This document shows positions 7,144 through 7,955 of a DNA stretch of 7,955 bases, in pieces. Every line of letters begins with the position of its first letter. Position 1 is the first letter of the stretch. Source of the DNA: an uncultured Flavobacteriales bacterium. GTDB taxonomy: Bacteria; Bacteroidota; Bacteroidia; Flavobacteriales; BACL11. A program made the position numbers and the translations under genes. The stretch covers positions 1 to 7,955 of the forward strand of contig CAJWUS010000060.1 in assembly GCA_913047525.1 (NCBI GenBank), written 5' to 3'. The notes under the pieces were generated by a model. It saw nothing but the letters and a program-made list of their open reading frames with translations, made no database searches and was not told where the DNA came from.

Positions 7144-7173
7144 CAAAATTACACTTTTTTATATTTCTGCAAA
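7144..7173 (-). promoter_or_regulatory. Bacteroidota-type promoter for rplM-rpsI (and probably rpsB-tsf)
   Basis: On the minus strand, TTTG (7173-7170) and TAATTTTG (7151-7144) are separated by 18 bases. Both match the Bacteroidota -33 TTTG and -7 TAnnTTTG elements exactly. The surrounding nine bases ATTTTGCAG occur twice, 26 bases apart, because the two elements share the TTTGCAG context. The start site should lie near 7137-7140, giving a leader of about 30 bases that opens with a small hairpin, CCTTT-TAT-AAAGG (7139-7127). The element follows directly after kbl, from which no terminator separates it. Confidence 0.65.
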
Positions 7174-7179
7174 ATATTA

Positions 7180-7955
7180 TTACCTATTATTGCTTACAAC
7201 ATTTAACACCTTTCCTATCTTGGTAAAAGCTGTAATTGCTTTATCTAAATCTGCACGACTATGTGCAGCAGAAATCTGAACTCTAATTCTAGCTTTTTCT
7301 TTTGGCACAACAGGGAAGAAAAATCCAATAACATAAATCCCTTCATCTAATAATTTATTTGACATTCTCTGAGCTAGTTTTGCATCATAAAGCATTACAG
7401 GAACAATAGGATGTACTCCTTCTTTTATATCAAATCCTGCAGCTGTCATTTTCTCTCTAAAATACTGAGTGTTTTCTTCTAACTTATCACGCAAATCAGT
7501 AGTATTACTTAATAAATCAATCACCTTAGTTGCCGCACCAACAATAGCAGGCGCTAATGAATTTGAAAATAAATACGGGCGAGATCTCTGGCGCAACATA
7601 TCTACAATTTCTTTACGGCCAGAAGTAAATCCTCCCATTGCGCCACCCAAAGCTTTTCCTAAAGTAGAAGTAATAATATCTACCCTTCCCATTACATCAC
7701 AATGCTCGTGCGTTCCTCTACCTGTGTTTCCTACAAAACCAGTAGAATGAGAATCATCAACCATAACTAAGGCGTTATATTTGTCGGCCAAATCACAGAT
7801 TTTATCCAATTGAGCCAAATATCCATCCATAGAGAAAACTCCATCCGTTACAATCACTCTGTTTCTTTGGTTCTGAGAAAGTTTCAATTGATCTTCTAAA
7901 CTTTCCATATCATTATTTTTGTATCGATATCTTTTTGCTTTACACAATCTAACTC
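7180..7955 (-). CDS. kbl: Glycine C-acetyltransferase (2-amino-3-ketobutyrate CoA ligase), C-terminal two thirds (cut by right window edge)
   Basis: PLP enzyme that splits 2-amino-3-ketobutyrate with CoA into glycine and acetyl-CoA, the second step of threonine breakdown after threonine dehydrogenase. About 257 of the usual ~397 residues are visible. The frame is open to the window edge and begins within [16 protein letters not shown], which corresponds to the middle of E. coli Kbl, so the start lies outside. [13 protein letters not shown] holds the Asp and His that contact [18 protein letters not shown] contains the Schiff-base lysine, about residue 100 of the visible part. [20 protein letters not shown] and the C-terminal [15 protein letters not shown] complete the alpha-oxoamine synthase pattern. 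[19 protein letters not shown] favours Kbl over the relatives BioF, HemA and SPT. It ends with TAA 72 bases before rplM and is probably functionally unrelated to the ribosomal genes. Confidence 0.94.
   Translation of the reverse strand, partial: VRLCKAKRYRYKNNDMESLEDQLKLSQNQRNRVIVTDGVFSMDGYLAQLDKICDLADKYNALVMVDDSHSTGFVGNTGRGTHEHCDVMGRVDIITSTLGKALGGAMGGFTSGRKEIVDMLRQRSRPYLFSNSLAPAIVGAATKVIDLLSNTTDLRDKLEENTQYFREKMTAAGFDIKEGVHPIVPVMLYDAKLAQRMSNKLLDEGIYVIGFFFPVVPKEKARIRVQISAAHSRADLDKAITAFTKIGKVLNVVSNNR

Noticed and set aside
7108..7146. Thirteen-residue N-terminal extension of L13 from a TTG codon
   Set aside because: It is absent from the family, and the TTG falls inside the presumed -7 element, so it should not be in the message.
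3171..7750. Plus-strand open frames opposite frr, pyrH, tsf, rpsB and kbl
   Set aside because: Each lies fully or almost fully inside a well-identified conserved gene on the other strand and has no protein-like motifs of its own.
1..7955. Mobile element, CRISPR array, tRNA or rRNA genes, signs of recent transfer
   Set aside because: No transposase, spaced repeats, cloverleaf or rRNA-like sequence was recognised, and base composition looks even across the window by eye.

Overview
The window reads as a chromosomal housekeeping segment of a low-G+C member of the Bacteroidota. Three things point there: the gene order rplM-rpsI-rpsB-tsf-pyrH-frr, the absence of clear Shine-Dalgarno sequences before the start codons, and two exact matches to the Bacteroidota -7 promoter element TAnnTTTG in the intergenic gaps. 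The protein sequences (for example Kbl, L13 and a 321-residue EF-Ts) are also of the Bacteroidota type. I cannot place it below phylum level from the sequence alone. All eight genes are on the minus strand, so transcription runs from the right end to the left end. No gap between genes reaches 300 bases.

From right to left (transcription order): the 3' two thirds of kbl (threonine catabolism), cut by the right edge; a promoter, then rplM (L13, most likely a GTG start) and rpsI (S9), one base apart; a 92-base leader with competing hairpins, then rpsB (S2) and tsf (EF-Ts), two bases apart; a strong intrinsic terminator; a second promoter, then pyrH (UMP kinase) and frr (ribosome recycling factor); a weak terminator; a 178-base gap with a perfect 11-bp inverted repeat; a 796-residue RND/MMPL-type exporter; and, overlapping its stop codon by ATGA, the 5' half of rmlA (glucose-1-phosphate thymidylyltransferase), cut by the left edge.

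The central six genes all serve translation or nucleotide supply: two ribosomal protein pairs, the EF-Tu exchange factor, the UMP kinase that starts UTP/CTP synthesis, and the factor that splits post-termination ribosomes. The sequence suggests at least two transcription units in this block, rplM-rpsI-rpsB-tsf and pyrH-frr. The exporter-rmlA pair looks like a third unit, probably tied to the cell envelope.

I see no mobile element, CRISPR array, tRNA, rRNA or clearly novel multi-gene system. The points most worth a second look are the rpsB leader with mutually exclusive helices, the perfect palindrome before the exporter, the translationally coupled exporter-rmlA pair, and the asymmetric proton-relay motifs in the exporter.
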